64,000 nucleotides of DNA from Pseudomonas sp. TH15 (lineage in GTDB: Bacteria; Pseudomonadota; Gammaproteobacteria; Pseudomonadales; Pseudomonadaceae), in the NCBI RefSeq assembly GCF_016651105.1, contig NZ_JAEKEL010000001.1, forward strand, positions 5,074,001 through 5,138,000, given 5' to 3'. The notes under the pieces are model-generated. The model did not search any database and was not told where the DNA came from. It saw only the letters and a program-made list of their open reading frames with translations. The translations under genes and the position numbers were made by a program. Of this stretch, positions 44,822-52,339 are shown piece after piece (the stretch's first letter is position 1; every line of letters starts with the position of its first letter).

Positions 44822-44933
44822 GACAGACTCCGTGGCATAAGGGGGATGCGCAGAGTCTAGAGAACGGCGACGAAACCCGTCGGCCAAGTGCTTCTGAATA
44901 TCGGCCAAAGACCAGCCAAACACCGCAACTCCC

Positions 44934-45025
44934 CTGTGGGAGCGAGCCTGCTCGCGAAGAGGCCGTGTCAGTCGAAAGCCCTGTTGGCTGACACACCGCT
45001 TTCGCGAGCAGGCTCGCTCCCACAG
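44934..45025. repeat. REPIN (GAGCGGGCTTGCTCGC family)
   Basis: Left arm TGTGGGAGCGAGCCTGCTCG, right arm CGAGCAGGCTCGCTCCCACA, just after the AraC regulator gene. Confidence 0.92.
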
Positions 45026-45040
45026 GGACGGAGTCCGGCT

Positions 45041-45811
45041 TCAGCGACTCGCCATGAATTGCGATGGCGCAACACCGAGTTCGCGGCGAAACATGTCGCT
45101 GAAGCTGCTCGGCGAATACCCCAACTCCCGGGCGATGACACTGACCGGCACACCCTGGATCAACTCCGCCACCGCCGTCGCCAGTTGCACCTGTCGCCGC
45201 CATTCGGCGAACCCCATGCCCAAGCCGTCCTTGAACAGCCGCGCCAGGGTGCGCACGCTGGCCCCGGCGTTTTCGGCGTGCTGCTCGAACGCAATGTCCA
45301 GGGACGGCGCGGCCATGACGGCCTGACACAGGTTCAGTAAACGCCGGTCGGAATCATCCGGCAGCGGGATTTTCAGCATCGAGCGTTTGGCCCGTTTGAG
45401 CTCCAGCAACGCCAGACCGACCAGCGCCTCGTAATACTCCGGCGCACCGTCGTCGCCCTGCTCCACCAGCCCGACGATCAATTCCCGCAGCAGCCCCCCA
45501 ACCTCGATGACCTGAACACTGTCATCCAGGGTCGCCGCCAACGCCGGTCGCAGGTAGATATTGCGCATCTGCAAGTCCGACACCACGCGAATCCCGTGGG
45601 GCACGCCCGGCGGCAACCACACCGCCCGTTGCGGCGGAACGACTAGAGCCTCGTGCGGTGTTTCAACCCACATCACGCCGCTCATGGCATACAACAACTG
45701 ACCCCAGACATGCTCGTGCGGCTCGATAAACAAGCCGCGCGGGTAAGTGCGCGCCAGCGGTTGCACCGGCACGTCGGTATCAGTCAGGTCGGGCGGTGCG
45801 GCGAGGGCCAT
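45041..45811 (-). CDS. AraC-family transcriptional regulator with cupin sensor
   Basis: A 256-residue regulator. The N-terminal cupin region (FIEPHEHVWGQLLYAMSGVMWVETP, then VPPQRAVWLPPGVPHGIRV) would bind a small molecule. The C-terminal AraC double helix-turn-helix is seen in EQHAENAGASVRTLARLFKDGLGMGFAEWRRQVQLATAVAELIQGVPVSVIARELGYSPSSFSDMFRRELGVAPSQF. It may control the neighbouring XapX and dehydrogenase genes, which lie downstream in the same orientation (inference). Start site is not marked by a strong ribosome site. Confidence 0.93.
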   Translation of the reverse strand: MALAAPPDLTDTDVPVQPLARTYPRGLFIEPHEHVWGQLLYAMSGVMWVETPHEALVVPPQRAVWLPPGVPHGIRVVSDLQMRNIYLRPALAATLDDSVQVIEVGGLLRELIVGLVEQGDDGAPEYYEALVGLALLELKRAKRSMLKIPLPDDSDRRLLNLCQAVMAAPSLDIAFEQHAENAGASVRTLARLFKDGLGMGFAEWRRQVQLATAVAELIQGVPVSVIARELGYSPSSFSDMFRRELGVAPSQFMASR

Positions 45812-45956
45812 GGGCTAGGATCATAGGGATTCGAGGAATCGTCATGGTAACGAGGCGCCCGGTTTGTCGCCAGTGAGCGACACCGTCTGCCAATTCGACT
45901 GAATTTTTATCGGCGCCAACGATCCTTGTATTACCACAGGGAGGAATACGGGCTTT

Positions 45957-46184
45957 ATGAACAGCGCAAAACTTTTCGTCATTGAATACACCCTTCATGG
46001 CGCCCCCAAGTCTTTCATTATCCGCCTGGACAAAATGGACAACGCGGAGGCGTGGCACTGGGCGAGTTGCGACGCCGGCGTCGGTCGCATCCCTCGCTTT
46101 GGTCGGGAAAAGGTGCAAAAGACCAGCAAGCCGATGGCGGAAAAATTCGGCGTGGAAAACGTCGTGTGGCGACCGACCAGCTAA
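45957..46184 (+). CDS. Small conserved protein, DUF6555-like
   Basis: A 75-residue protein (MNSAKLFVIEYTLHGAPKSF, ending ENVVWRPTS) with a strong ribosome site (AGGGAGGAATACGGG). It is soluble, with an alternating beta-strand-like start and a basic middle (RFGREKVQKTSK). I associate it with the Pseudomonas family DUF6555 from memory, without a known function. It lies 39 bases before the next small gene and may be co-transcribed. Confidence 0.75.
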   Translation: MNSAKLFVIEYTLHGAPKSFIIRLDKMDNAEAWHWASCDAGVGRIPRFGREKVQKTSKPMAEKFGVENVVWRPTS

Positions 46185-46223
46185 GCTCAGCCTGGCGATT
46201 GCGATCATTCGGGGGAACGCACC

Positions 46224-46496
46224 ATGAGCACCATCAACAGTCCGGCGCATCTGGAATATGGCCTCGATACGCTGTTCGGGCGTATTACCAAAAGCGTGGA
46301 GTGTCGGGTTGGGCTGGAGGCGGTCGACGCTGATCCCTTTTGCTTCGCCCTGAGGGTGCCGGCGCCGTTACCCGAAAATCTGGACCAGGCGAAAACCGTG
46401 GTGGTCCGGGTTGAAGGTCGACGACTGCAAGGCACGGTGCGCCATACCGAGCGAATGGATGATGAAAGTCTGAAACTGGAAGTGGAGCCTGATTAG
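46224..46496 (+). CDS. Small hypothetical protein, 90 residues
   Basis: I do not recognise this family. The protein (MSTINSPAHLEYGLDTLFGR, ending KLEVEPD) is soluble and acidic at its C-terminus. A good ribosome site (TCGGGGGAACGCACC) and a following terminator whose stem contains the stop codon support a real gene. It probably shares a transcript with the DUF6555-like gene upstream. Confidence 0.72.
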   Translation: MSTINSPAHLEYGLDTLFGRITKSVECRVGLEAVDADPFCFALRVPAPLPENLDQAKTVVVRVEGRRLQGTVRHTERMDDESLKLEVEPD

Positions 46497-46509
46497 GCTC
46501 CACTTTTTT
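46481..46509 (+). terminator. Intrinsic terminator overlapping the stop codon
   Basis: AGTGGAGCCT-GATT-AGGCTCCACT followed by six T. The last codons and the TAG of the upstream gene lie inside the hairpin. Confidence 0.9.
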
Positions 46510-46518
46510 GGGCTGTGT

Positions 46519-46686
46519 TTATTTGGGATGCGCGCAATGGCAGCCCTTGCTTGAGCACTCTTCGCCACTCTTGTGGTGGTGAGCGCAGGCTTCGCAGCAG
46601 TAGTGTTTGCCGTGCACAGCGTAGGAATGATCGCCTTCCTTGATGGTGCATTTACAGCCGGGGCAATCGCATTTTTTATCAGACAT
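46519..46686 (-). CDS. Bacterial metallothionein
   Basis: A 55-residue protein with ten cysteines: CDCPGCKC near the start, YCCEAC in the middle, and EECSSKGCHC at the end, plus several His (HHHK). This is the Pseudomonas/cyanobacterial SmtA-type pattern that binds zinc, cadmium or copper in clusters in the cytoplasm. ATG 46686 follows AAAAAGGAGTCTGTCCC. Longer frames upstream are spurious. A metal-responsive operator is not obvious in the short leader. Confidence 0.94.
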   Translation of the reverse strand: MSDKKCDCPGCKCTIKEGDHSYAVHGKHYCCEACAHHHKSGEECSSKGCHCAHPK

Positions 46687-46720
46687 GGGACAGACTCCTT
46701 TTTGGGTGGTTGTCTGGGGC

Positions 46721-46980
46721 TTGGCGGGCAAGCCGTGATAACCAGTGTAGGAGCTGCCGAAGGCTGCGATCTTTTGATTTGTTTGTATTTGGGGTTGGTG
46801 GGTTGGGGGCATATCCGTTTTTTCGGGCGCTGCCGCTGGCGGTTTCGCTCTTACAGCGAGTCACCTTTTCCAAACGCCGAAAAGGTAACCCAAAGGCTTG
46901 GCCCCGGCGTACGGCACTTCGCTGAGGCTCAGTGTTCCCTCGCTACGGTGCCCATCCGCTCGGCCTGCCGAAGGGGCAAA
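46721..46980 (+). repeat. Structured noncoding element, copy A
   Basis: Starts TTGGCGGGCAAGCCGTGATA, then a half REP arm (GTAGGAGCTGCCGAAGGCTG at 46747), then ATATCCGTT, hairpin 1 (TCGCT-CTTAC-AGCGA, 46845-46859), hairpin 2 (ACCTTTTC-CAAACGCC-GAAAAGGT, 46863-46886), GGCTTGGCCCCGGCGTACGG, GTTCCCTCGCTACGG, and CTCGGCCTGCCGAAGGGGC. It lacks the roughly 100-base TTTGCTGCGCTGCACC segment present in copies B and C. Confidence 0.85.
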
Positions 46981-47045
46981 AAATCAGAAGCAACGTCAAG
47001 AGCCAGCGCCAGATCAAAAATCGCGGGCTTTGGCAGCTGAGGGAC

Positions 47046-47405
47046 TTGGCGGGTAAGCCGTGAGAACCAATGTAGGGGCTGCCGAAGGCTGCGATCTTTT
47101 GATTTTTTTGTCTTTGGGGTTGGTGGGTTGGGGGCATATCCTTTTTTCGGGAGCTGCCGCTGGCGGTTTCGCTCTTACAGCGAGTCACCTTTTCCAAACG
47201 CCGAAAAGGTAACCCAAAAGGCTTGGCCCCGGCGTACGGCACTTCGCTGAGGCTCAGTGTTCCCTCGCTACGGTGCCCATCCGGGGGCATCGCCTACGGT
47301 TTGCTGCGCTGCACCTCCTCTCGATGTGTGCGGCTACGCCGCACGGCGCTGCGCGCCTAATCCCCGGATGAACACCTTCGCTCGGCCTGCCGAAGGGGCT
47401 GAAGA
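47046..47405 (+). repeat. Structured noncoding element, copy B
   Basis: Direct repeat of copy A, 325 bases downstream, almost identical from TTGGCGGG to CCCATCCG. Hairpin 1 is at 47169-47183 and hairpin 2 at 47187-47210, with the same sequences as in copy A. After CCCATCCG it carries about 100 extra bases (CGGTTTGCTGCGCTGCACCT onward) before CTCGGCCTGCCGAAGGGGC. Confidence 0.85.
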
Positions 47406-47534
47406 TCAAGAGCCCCTCACCCTAGCCCTCTCCCGGTGGGAGAGGGCTGGGCGGGCGGCGTTCCGATGAGAGACAAATCCACAGCAAATCCAAAGCCGAA
47501 TACCCGTGCTCTTCACCACTCAATAGGCCGAGTG

Positions 47535-47830
47535 TCAGCTCGCCTGCTTTTGATCTTGATCCACGGGCGACGTCGGCAGGCTGAGTGGAGGGATTGATCC
47601 GGGCGTGGGAGCGCAGCGACCGTTTGGCGCAGCCAAACACAGCGAGAGGAGGTGCAGCGCAGCAAACCGTAGGCGCTGCGCCCGGATCGATCCCGCAGCG
47701 AAGGAACCCCGAGCCCCAGCGAGCGGGCCGCACGTAGGAGCAAGCGTTTTTTGCTTACTTTTTTAGGCGCTTGTAAAAAAGTGAGTCGCCGTAAGGGCGA
47801 AACCGTAATAAGCCATCACCGCAGCAACGG
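47535..47830 (-). repeat. Structured noncoding element, inverted diverged copy C
   Basis: Read on the minus strand it gives GAATATCCGTT, hairpin 1 (TCGCC-CTTAC-GGCGA, 47786-47800), hairpin 2 (ACTTTTTTA-CAAGCGCC-TAAAAAAGT, 47757-47782), GTTCCTTCGCTGCGGGATCG, CGGTTTGCTGCGCTGCACCT, and CTCAGCCTGCCGA. Order and spacing match copy B, but the sequence differs widely outside the conserved pieces. Confidence 0.8.
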
Positions 47831-47847
47831 ATATTCACCCCAAAAAA

Positions 47848-48306
47848 TCACTCAACCCGACGCACACTACTGCGATACATAAACACCAGCGCCAGCGCCA
47901 GGCACACCATCGCCAGCATCCGGCTCCCGGACAACTCGATCGCCGGGTTGCCGAGCCAGCCGAAGTTATCGATCAACATGCCCATGCCCAGTTGCCCGAC
48001 GATCACCGCCACCGTCGCCACCGCCGTGCCAACCCGCGGCACTGCGCCCACCATGACCATCATGTACACCACGCCAAACAGCGCCCCGCTGAGCTGCCAT
48101 TTCGGCACGTCCAGCAAGCTAACGGCATGCGCAGGTTCGAAAAACAGGATGAGCAACCCGGTAACCACCGCGCCGACCGCAAAGGTCAGCAAACTGCTGC
48201 GCAACACACCGACCGTTTCCCCCAGGCGCCCGTTGATCGCTGCCTGAACACTCAGCACCGCACCAGCCGCCACCACCACCGCCAACAAAATAACCAGATT
48301 CATCAT
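47848..48306 (-). CDS. DMT-family transporter, half-size DUF606/YdcZ type (second of pair)
   Basis: A 152-residue inner membrane protein with about five membrane segments (MNLVILLAVVVAAGAVLSVQ, LLTFAVGAVVTGLLILFF, ALFGVVYMMVMVGAVPRVGTAVATVAVIVGQLGMGMLID, and MLAMVCLALALVFMY). The INGRLG and GQLGMGMLIDNFGWLG motifs are typical of DUF606 (YdcZ). Substrate is unknown. ATG 48306 overlaps the stop of the upstream paralogue (TGATG), so the pair is translationally coupled. Confidence 0.88.
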   Translation of the reverse strand: MMNLVILLAVVVAAGAVLSVQAAINGRLGETVGVLRSSLLTFAVGAVVTGLLILFFEPAHAVSLLDVPKWQLSGALFGVVYMMVMVGAVPRVGTAVATVAVIVGQLGMGMLIDNFGWLGNPAIELSGSRMLAMVCLALALVFMYRSSVRRVE

Positions 48307-48800
48307 CAACCCCGAGCGATCAAAACAAGTGCCGCGACAATCAGCAGCAACGCCAGCCAACGTTCGCCGTTGACCTTTTTACGCGTGGCGCCGAACCAGC
48401 CGAAGTGGTCGATCAACACGCTCTTGCCGACCTGCCCGGAGAGGATCGCAATCATCGTCATGGCAATGCCGATGTGCGGTGTGGCCAGGGTCAGCACCAC
48501 CACATAGATCGGGCCGAGAAAACCGCCGATCAACTGCCACTGCGGCAACGTGTTCAGCGCCGGCCCCTGTTGCGGGCCGCTGAACAGCAGCAACAGGAAC
48601 AGAATCGCCGAGCCGACGCCGAAGATGCTCAACGTCGCCCACAAGTGCCCGACCTGAACGCCGAGCGGCCCGAGTAACCCGGCCTCCACGGACAGGCCCA
48701 TGCCGGCCAGGATGACCAGCGGCAATAGCAATAGGCGTAGTCCGGGTTTGGTAGTTGGTGTTGCGACAACAGCAGCGTTGTCGATTGAAGGAGATTGCAT
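48306..48800 (-). CDS. DMT-family transporter, half-size DUF606/YdcZ type (first of pair)
   Basis: A 164-residue paralogue of the next gene, with about five membrane segments and GQVGKSVLIDHFGWFGATRKKV matching GQLGMGMLIDNFGWLG of its partner. It has a longer N-terminal tail. The two probably work as a heterodimer that equals one ten-segment transporter (inference). It is divergent from the LysR gene, which may regulate it. Confidence 0.88.
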   Translation of the reverse strand: MQSPSIDNAAVVATPTTKPGLRLLLLPLVILAGMGLSVEAGLLGPLGVQVGHLWATLSIFGVGSAILFLLLLFSGPQQGPALNTLPQWQLIGGFLGPIYVVVLTLATPHIGIAMTMIAILSGQVGKSVLIDHFGWFGATRKKVNGERWLALLLIVAALVLIARG

Positions 48801-48860
48801 AGAGAGAACCTACCAATTAGTTAGGGCGCGCATCCTGCGAGAGTGGATTCGACCTGAACC

Positions 48861-48954
48861 TGTGGCGAGGGAGCTTGCTCCCGCTGGGCTGCGCAGCGGC
48901 CCCACATTTCTGTGAGCGCTGCGCACTCAAGCGGGAGCAAGCTCCCTCGCCACA
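48861..48954. repeat. REP pair (GAGGGAGCTTGCTCCC variant)
   Basis: Left arm TGTGGCGAGGGAGCTTGCTC, right arm GAGCAAGCTCCCTCGCCACA, with CTGCGCAGCGG in the loop. It combines the GTGGCGAGG outer part of one family with the GAGCTTGCTC inner part of another. It sits between the divergent DMT and LysR genes. Confidence 0.9.
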
Positions 48955-49065
48955 AAAGCCCACTCTCAGGATTTTCAGTGGCGCGCATTATCGGCTGGCG
49001 ATCCTTTGCGATAAATGGGAGCATCCTGACAACACTTTTGCGCAACTCGCACAGCAGGACTCACC

Positions 49066-50001
49066 ATGCACGGCCTCAACGAGCTGGGATTCAAGGCACT
49101 TCGGCTATTCGTCGCGGTGCTCGACCACGGCAGCTTTTCCGAAGTCGCCCGCCGTGAGGGCTTGGCGCCCTCTTCGATTTCTCGGCAAATCCAGTTGATG
49201 GAACACGCCCTGAACCAGCAATTGCTTTACCGCCACACCCGCGCCGTCACGCCGACCGAAGCCGGGCGCATGCTCGGGCATCACGCGCGGCTGGTGCTTG
49301 TGCAACTGGAAGAAGCCGAACAAGCCCTGCAAGAACAGCAAAGCGAACCCAGCGGCCTGGTGCGGATCAACGCCCCGGTGGTGTTTGGCCAGCGGCACCT
49401 GACGCCGTGGCTGGGGCAACTCTGCGAGCGCTACCCGAAGCTGCAACTGGATATCCAGCAGACTGACAGCTACGTCGACCCGTTGCAGGAAGGCGCCGAC
49501 CTGTTGTTCCGTATCGGCCCGCTGCACGATTCAAGCATGCAAGCGCGGATTCTGGCGCCGCATCGGTTTCAAGTCGCAGCGAGCCCGGCGTACTTAAAAC
49601 GCCACGGCGTCCCGCAACACCCGGAAGACCTCGCCGCCCATCATTGCCTGGCCTACAAAGGCGTGGCCGGCTTGCAACGCTGGTTTTTCCGGCGGGATCA
49701 GCAGGACTGGACGCCCTACTCGGTCAAAGGACCGATCACCGGCAACCACGCCGACACCCTGACCCAAGCCGCCGAACAGGGGCTGGGGCTGGTGATGTTT
49801 CCGTCATGGCTGATCGGCGAAGCCGTGCGCGAGGGGACGCTGGTGCCGGTGCTTGAGGAGTATCAAGTATCCAACAGCCTTGAACCGCAACAGATTGCGG
49901 TGTTGTGGCCAGGTAGCCGAAGGCTATCGGTGAAGGTCAGGACGGTGATTGATTTCTTCATCGAATGCTTCGGCGAAATTCCCTACTGGGACAGACCGTA
50001 A
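49066..50001 (+). CDS. LysR-family transcriptional regulator
   Basis: A 311-residue regulator. The N-terminal winged helix is LGFKALRLFVAVLDHGSFSEVARREGLAPSSISRQIQLMEHALNQQLLYRHTRAVTPTEAGRML, with the recognition helix in PSSISRQIQLME. The C-terminal ligand-binding domain begins near SGLVRINAPVVFGQRHLTPWL. Sequence type is close to CrgA-like LysR proteins. Start follows AGGACTCACC. It is divergent from the DMT pair, which is the likeliest target (inference from position). Confidence 0.94.
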   Translation: MHGLNELGFKALRLFVAVLDHGSFSEVARREGLAPSSISRQIQLMEHALNQQLLYRHTRAVTPTEAGRMLGHHARLVLVQLEEAEQALQEQQSEPSGLVRINAPVVFGQRHLTPWLGQLCERYPKLQLDIQQTDSYVDPLQEGADLLFRIGPLHDSSMQARILAPHRFQVAASPAYLKRHGVPQHPEDLAAHHCLAYKGVAGLQRWFFRRDQQDWTPYSVKGPITGNHADTLTQAAEQGLGLVMFPSWLIGEAVREGTLVPVLEEYQVSNSLEPQQIAVLWPGSRRLSVKVRTVIDFFIECFGEIPYWDRP

Positions 50002-50028
50002 ATCGCCCACCCCTTCAAGTCTAAACAT

Positions 50029-50116
50029 ACAAGCGAGCCTGCTCGCGAATGCGCTATGCCTGATATCACATTGGCGGCAGACACACAGCTTTCGCGAGCA
50101 GGCTCGCTCCCACAGG
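50029..50116. repeat. REPIN, left arm truncated
   Basis: Left side starts AAGCGAGCCTGCTCGCGAAT without the usual TGTGGG; right arm TTCGCGAGCAGGCTCGCTCC then CACA is complete. It lies between convergent genes. Confidence 0.85.
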
Positions 50117-50141
50117 GTTGTGTTGCGGGCTCCAGATCGCG

Positions 50142-51824
50142 TCAGATCCGGAACTGACCAACCAATTTACCGAGACGCTGCCCCAGATCCGCCAGGCTCC
50201 GAGAAGTCTGCGCACCCAGCTGAGTTTCATCCGCCACGCTGTCCACCGCCACGGCAATCTGATGCACGCTGCGGTTGATCTCTTCCGCCACCGCCGTCTG
50301 TTCTTCAGCGGCGCTGGCGATCTGGGCGTTCATCGAGTTGATGGTGCCGATCAACTGCGCCATGGTGTCCAGCGAAGCACCGGCCTCGTTGGCCTGGGCC
50401 GAAGTGCCGTCGCCGGCCTCGCTGGAACGGCGCATCGCTTCCACCGCCGACTGGGTGCCGGCCTGCAAGCGGTCGATCATGCCCTGGATTTCCTGGGTGC
50501 TGATTTGCGTACGACTGGCCAGCGCCCGCACTTCGTCCGCCACCACCGCAAAGCCACGACCGGCCTCACCGGCGCGGGCGGCTTCGATGGCGGCGTTGAG
50601 GGCCAGCAGGTTGGTCTGTTCGGCAATCGAGCGGATTACTCCGAGCACGCTGACAATCGACGACACGTCTTTTTGCAGGCTGTCGAGGGACACGCCACTG
50701 CTGCGGATGTCATCCACCAATGCATGAATTTTCACGATGCTGCCGGCCACGACCCGCTTGGCGGCCTGGCCTTCGGCGTCGGTCTGCTGGGCGGCGACCG
50801 CCGCGTTTTGTGCACTTTTCGCCACTTCTTGCGCGGCAGCGGACATTTCGTTGATTGCCGTCGCGACTTGGTCAGTCTCGTGACGCTGACGCTCCATAGC
50901 CTGATCCGAGCGCTGGGCCTGATCGGAGACCTGATTCACCAGCCCGGTCAGTTGCGAGGTCATTTCGGTGATCTGACGCACCAGGCTGTGGATTTTGTCG
51001 ACGAAACGGTTGAACGAGCCGGCCAGTTGACCGAGTTCGTCGTCGCTGGTGATGGTCAGGCGGCGAGTCAGGTCGCCCTCACCCGCCGCGATGTCATCGA
51101 GGTTGGCTTTCATCAGGTTCAGTGGGCGCAGAATCGCGTTGGCCAACAACATCCCGGCAGCAGCGATGACCAACAGCACGATGACCGCAATCCCGACGAT
51201 GCTCAGCACCACGCCTTCCATTCGTTCGGTAACTTTAGCCTGGACCAGTGCAACCTGGGCTTCGATGCCGTCCAGGTTAACCGAGGTGCCGACCGCCATG
51301 TCCCACTTGGGCAGGTATTCGGTGTAGCCCAGTTTCGGCACCAGCACCTGCGCGTTGCCTGGCAGCGGCGAGCTGTATTGCAGATAGTGGGTGCCGTCCT
51401 TCGCGACCTTCACCAGGTCGCGGTTGACGTAGACGCCGTTCGGGTCGCGGTTGTCCTTGAAGCTCTGGCCCACGCCTTCAGAGCTGTTGGCCTTGAACAG
51501 GCGCACGGTGTTGGAGTCGTAGCCAAAGAAGTAGCCTTCCTTGCCGTAGCTGATGCTCGACAGCAATTTGACCACCTGGGCTCGCGCCGCGTCATCGCCG
51601 GGGGCCGCAGCGTCGTAAAGCGGTTTGATCGCGGTCATGGCCACGGCCACGTAACTTTGCAGGGTGGCTTTGGCGTCGTTGAGCAGGCTTTGGCGAGTCT
51701 CCTCGACTTCCTTGCGCGCCTGTTCCTGAAGAATGAACAGCGTGGTCAGGCTGATGACCAATGCAAAGAGCAATACCGGGAGAACGGCAAGGGACAGGAC
51801 TTTAGCCTTCAGGCTCATGCGCAT
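50142..51824 (-). CDS. ctpM: Methyl-accepting chemotaxis protein, CtpM-like
   Basis: A 560-residue chemoreceptor. Membrane segment 1 is VLSLAVLPVLLFALVISLTTLFIL; then a single-Cache periplasmic sensor of about 160 residues (SYGKEGYFFGYDSNTVRLFKANSSEGVG, YLPKWDMAVGTSVNLDGIEAQV), a second segment (VLSIVGIAVIVLLVIAAAGMLL), HAMP (LDDIAAGEGDLTRRL), and a signalling domain with EQTNLLALNAAIEAARAGEAGRGFAVVADEVR. Size, sensor type and neighbours match P. aeruginosa PA2652 (CtpM, a malate receptor) as I remember it. Two start ATGs lie six bases apart (51824 and 51818). Ligand is an inference. Confidence 0.93.
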   Translation of the reverse strand: MRMSLKAKVLSLAVLPVLLFALVISLTTLFILQEQARKEVEETRQSLLNDAKATLQSYVAVAMTAIKPLYDAAAPGDDAARAQVVKLLSSISYGKEGYFFGYDSNTVRLFKANSSEGVGQSFKDNRDPNGVYVNRDLVKVAKDGTHYLQYSSPLPGNAQVLVPKLGYTEYLPKWDMAVGTSVNLDGIEAQVALVQAKVTERMEGVVLSIVGIAVIVLLVIAAAGMLLANAILRPLNLMKANLDDIAAGEGDLTRRLTITSDDELGQLAGSFNRFVDKIHSLVRQITEMTSQLTGLVNQVSDQAQRSDQAMERQRHETDQVATAINEMSAAAQEVAKSAQNAAVAAQQTDAEGQAAKRVVAGSIVKIHALVDDIRSSGVSLDSLQKDVSSIVSVLGVIRSIAEQTNLLALNAAIEAARAGEAGRGFAVVADEVRALASRTQISTQEIQGMIDRLQAGTQSAVEAMRRSSEAGDGTSAQANEAGASLDTMAQLIGTINSMNAQIASAAEEQTAVAEEINRSVHQIAVAVDSVADETQLGAQTSRSLADLGQRLGKLVGQFRI

Positions 51825-51887
51825 GACGGTTCGCTCTTTTGATTTTATTGGCGTGGTTAAAGGCTTTAACGGCACGCAAAACCAAAA

Positions 51888-52328
51888 CTGTAGGAGCACG
51901 GCTTGCCGGCGAAGGCGGTCGCACTGACGTCTTCGCTGGCAAGCCATGCTCCTACAAGGGCAGGCTCAACGCCATCGCCCCGACAAACCTGCAAACCAGC
52001 AGCCAACGAACTGTAGGAGCACGGCTTGCCGGCGAAGGCGATCGCACTGACGCCTTCGCTGGCAAGCCATGCTCCTACAAGGGCAGGCTCAACGCCATCG
52101 CCCCGACAAACCTGCAAACCAGCAGCCAACGAACTGTAGGAGCGCGGCTTGCCAGCGAAGGCGGTCGCACTGACGTCTTCGCTGGCAAGCCATGCTCCTA
52201 CAAGGGCAGGCTCAACGCCATCGCCCCGACAAACCTGCAAACCAGCAGCCAACGAACTGTAGGAGCGCGGCTTGCCGGCGAAGGCGATCTCGTTGACGCC
52301 TTCGCTGGCAAGCCATGCGCCTACAAGG
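51888..52328. repeat. 123-bp tandem array of a REPIN plus spacer
   Basis: The hairpin TGTAGGAGCRCGGCTTGCCGG ... GCAAGCCATGCTCCTACA begins at 51889, 52012, 52135 and 52258, an exact period of 123 bases. Three full units contain the same spacer (GGCAGGCTCAACGCCATCGC and CAGCAGCCAACGAACTG); the fourth hairpin ends the array without a spacer. Because 123 is a multiple of three, long open frames run through it on both strands; they are artefacts. Confidence 0.95.
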
Positions 52329-52339
52329 GATCGGTGGTG

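Larger units (their letters stand above)
46687..47847. other. 1.16 kb intergenic region holding three element copies
   Basis: No credible gene lies here. Open frames are translations of repeats and lack ribosome sites. The region contains copy A (about 46721-46980), copy B (about 47046-47405) and an inverted copy C (about 47535-47830) of one noncoding element, listed separately, plus short linkers. It lies between the metallothionein gene and the DMT transporter pair. Confidence 0.8.

Noticed and set aside
47422..47743. Minus-strand frames of 76-103 codons in the metallothionein-DMT gap
   Set aside because: They lie inside the structured element copies, differ between copies in frame and sequence, and have no ribosome sites.
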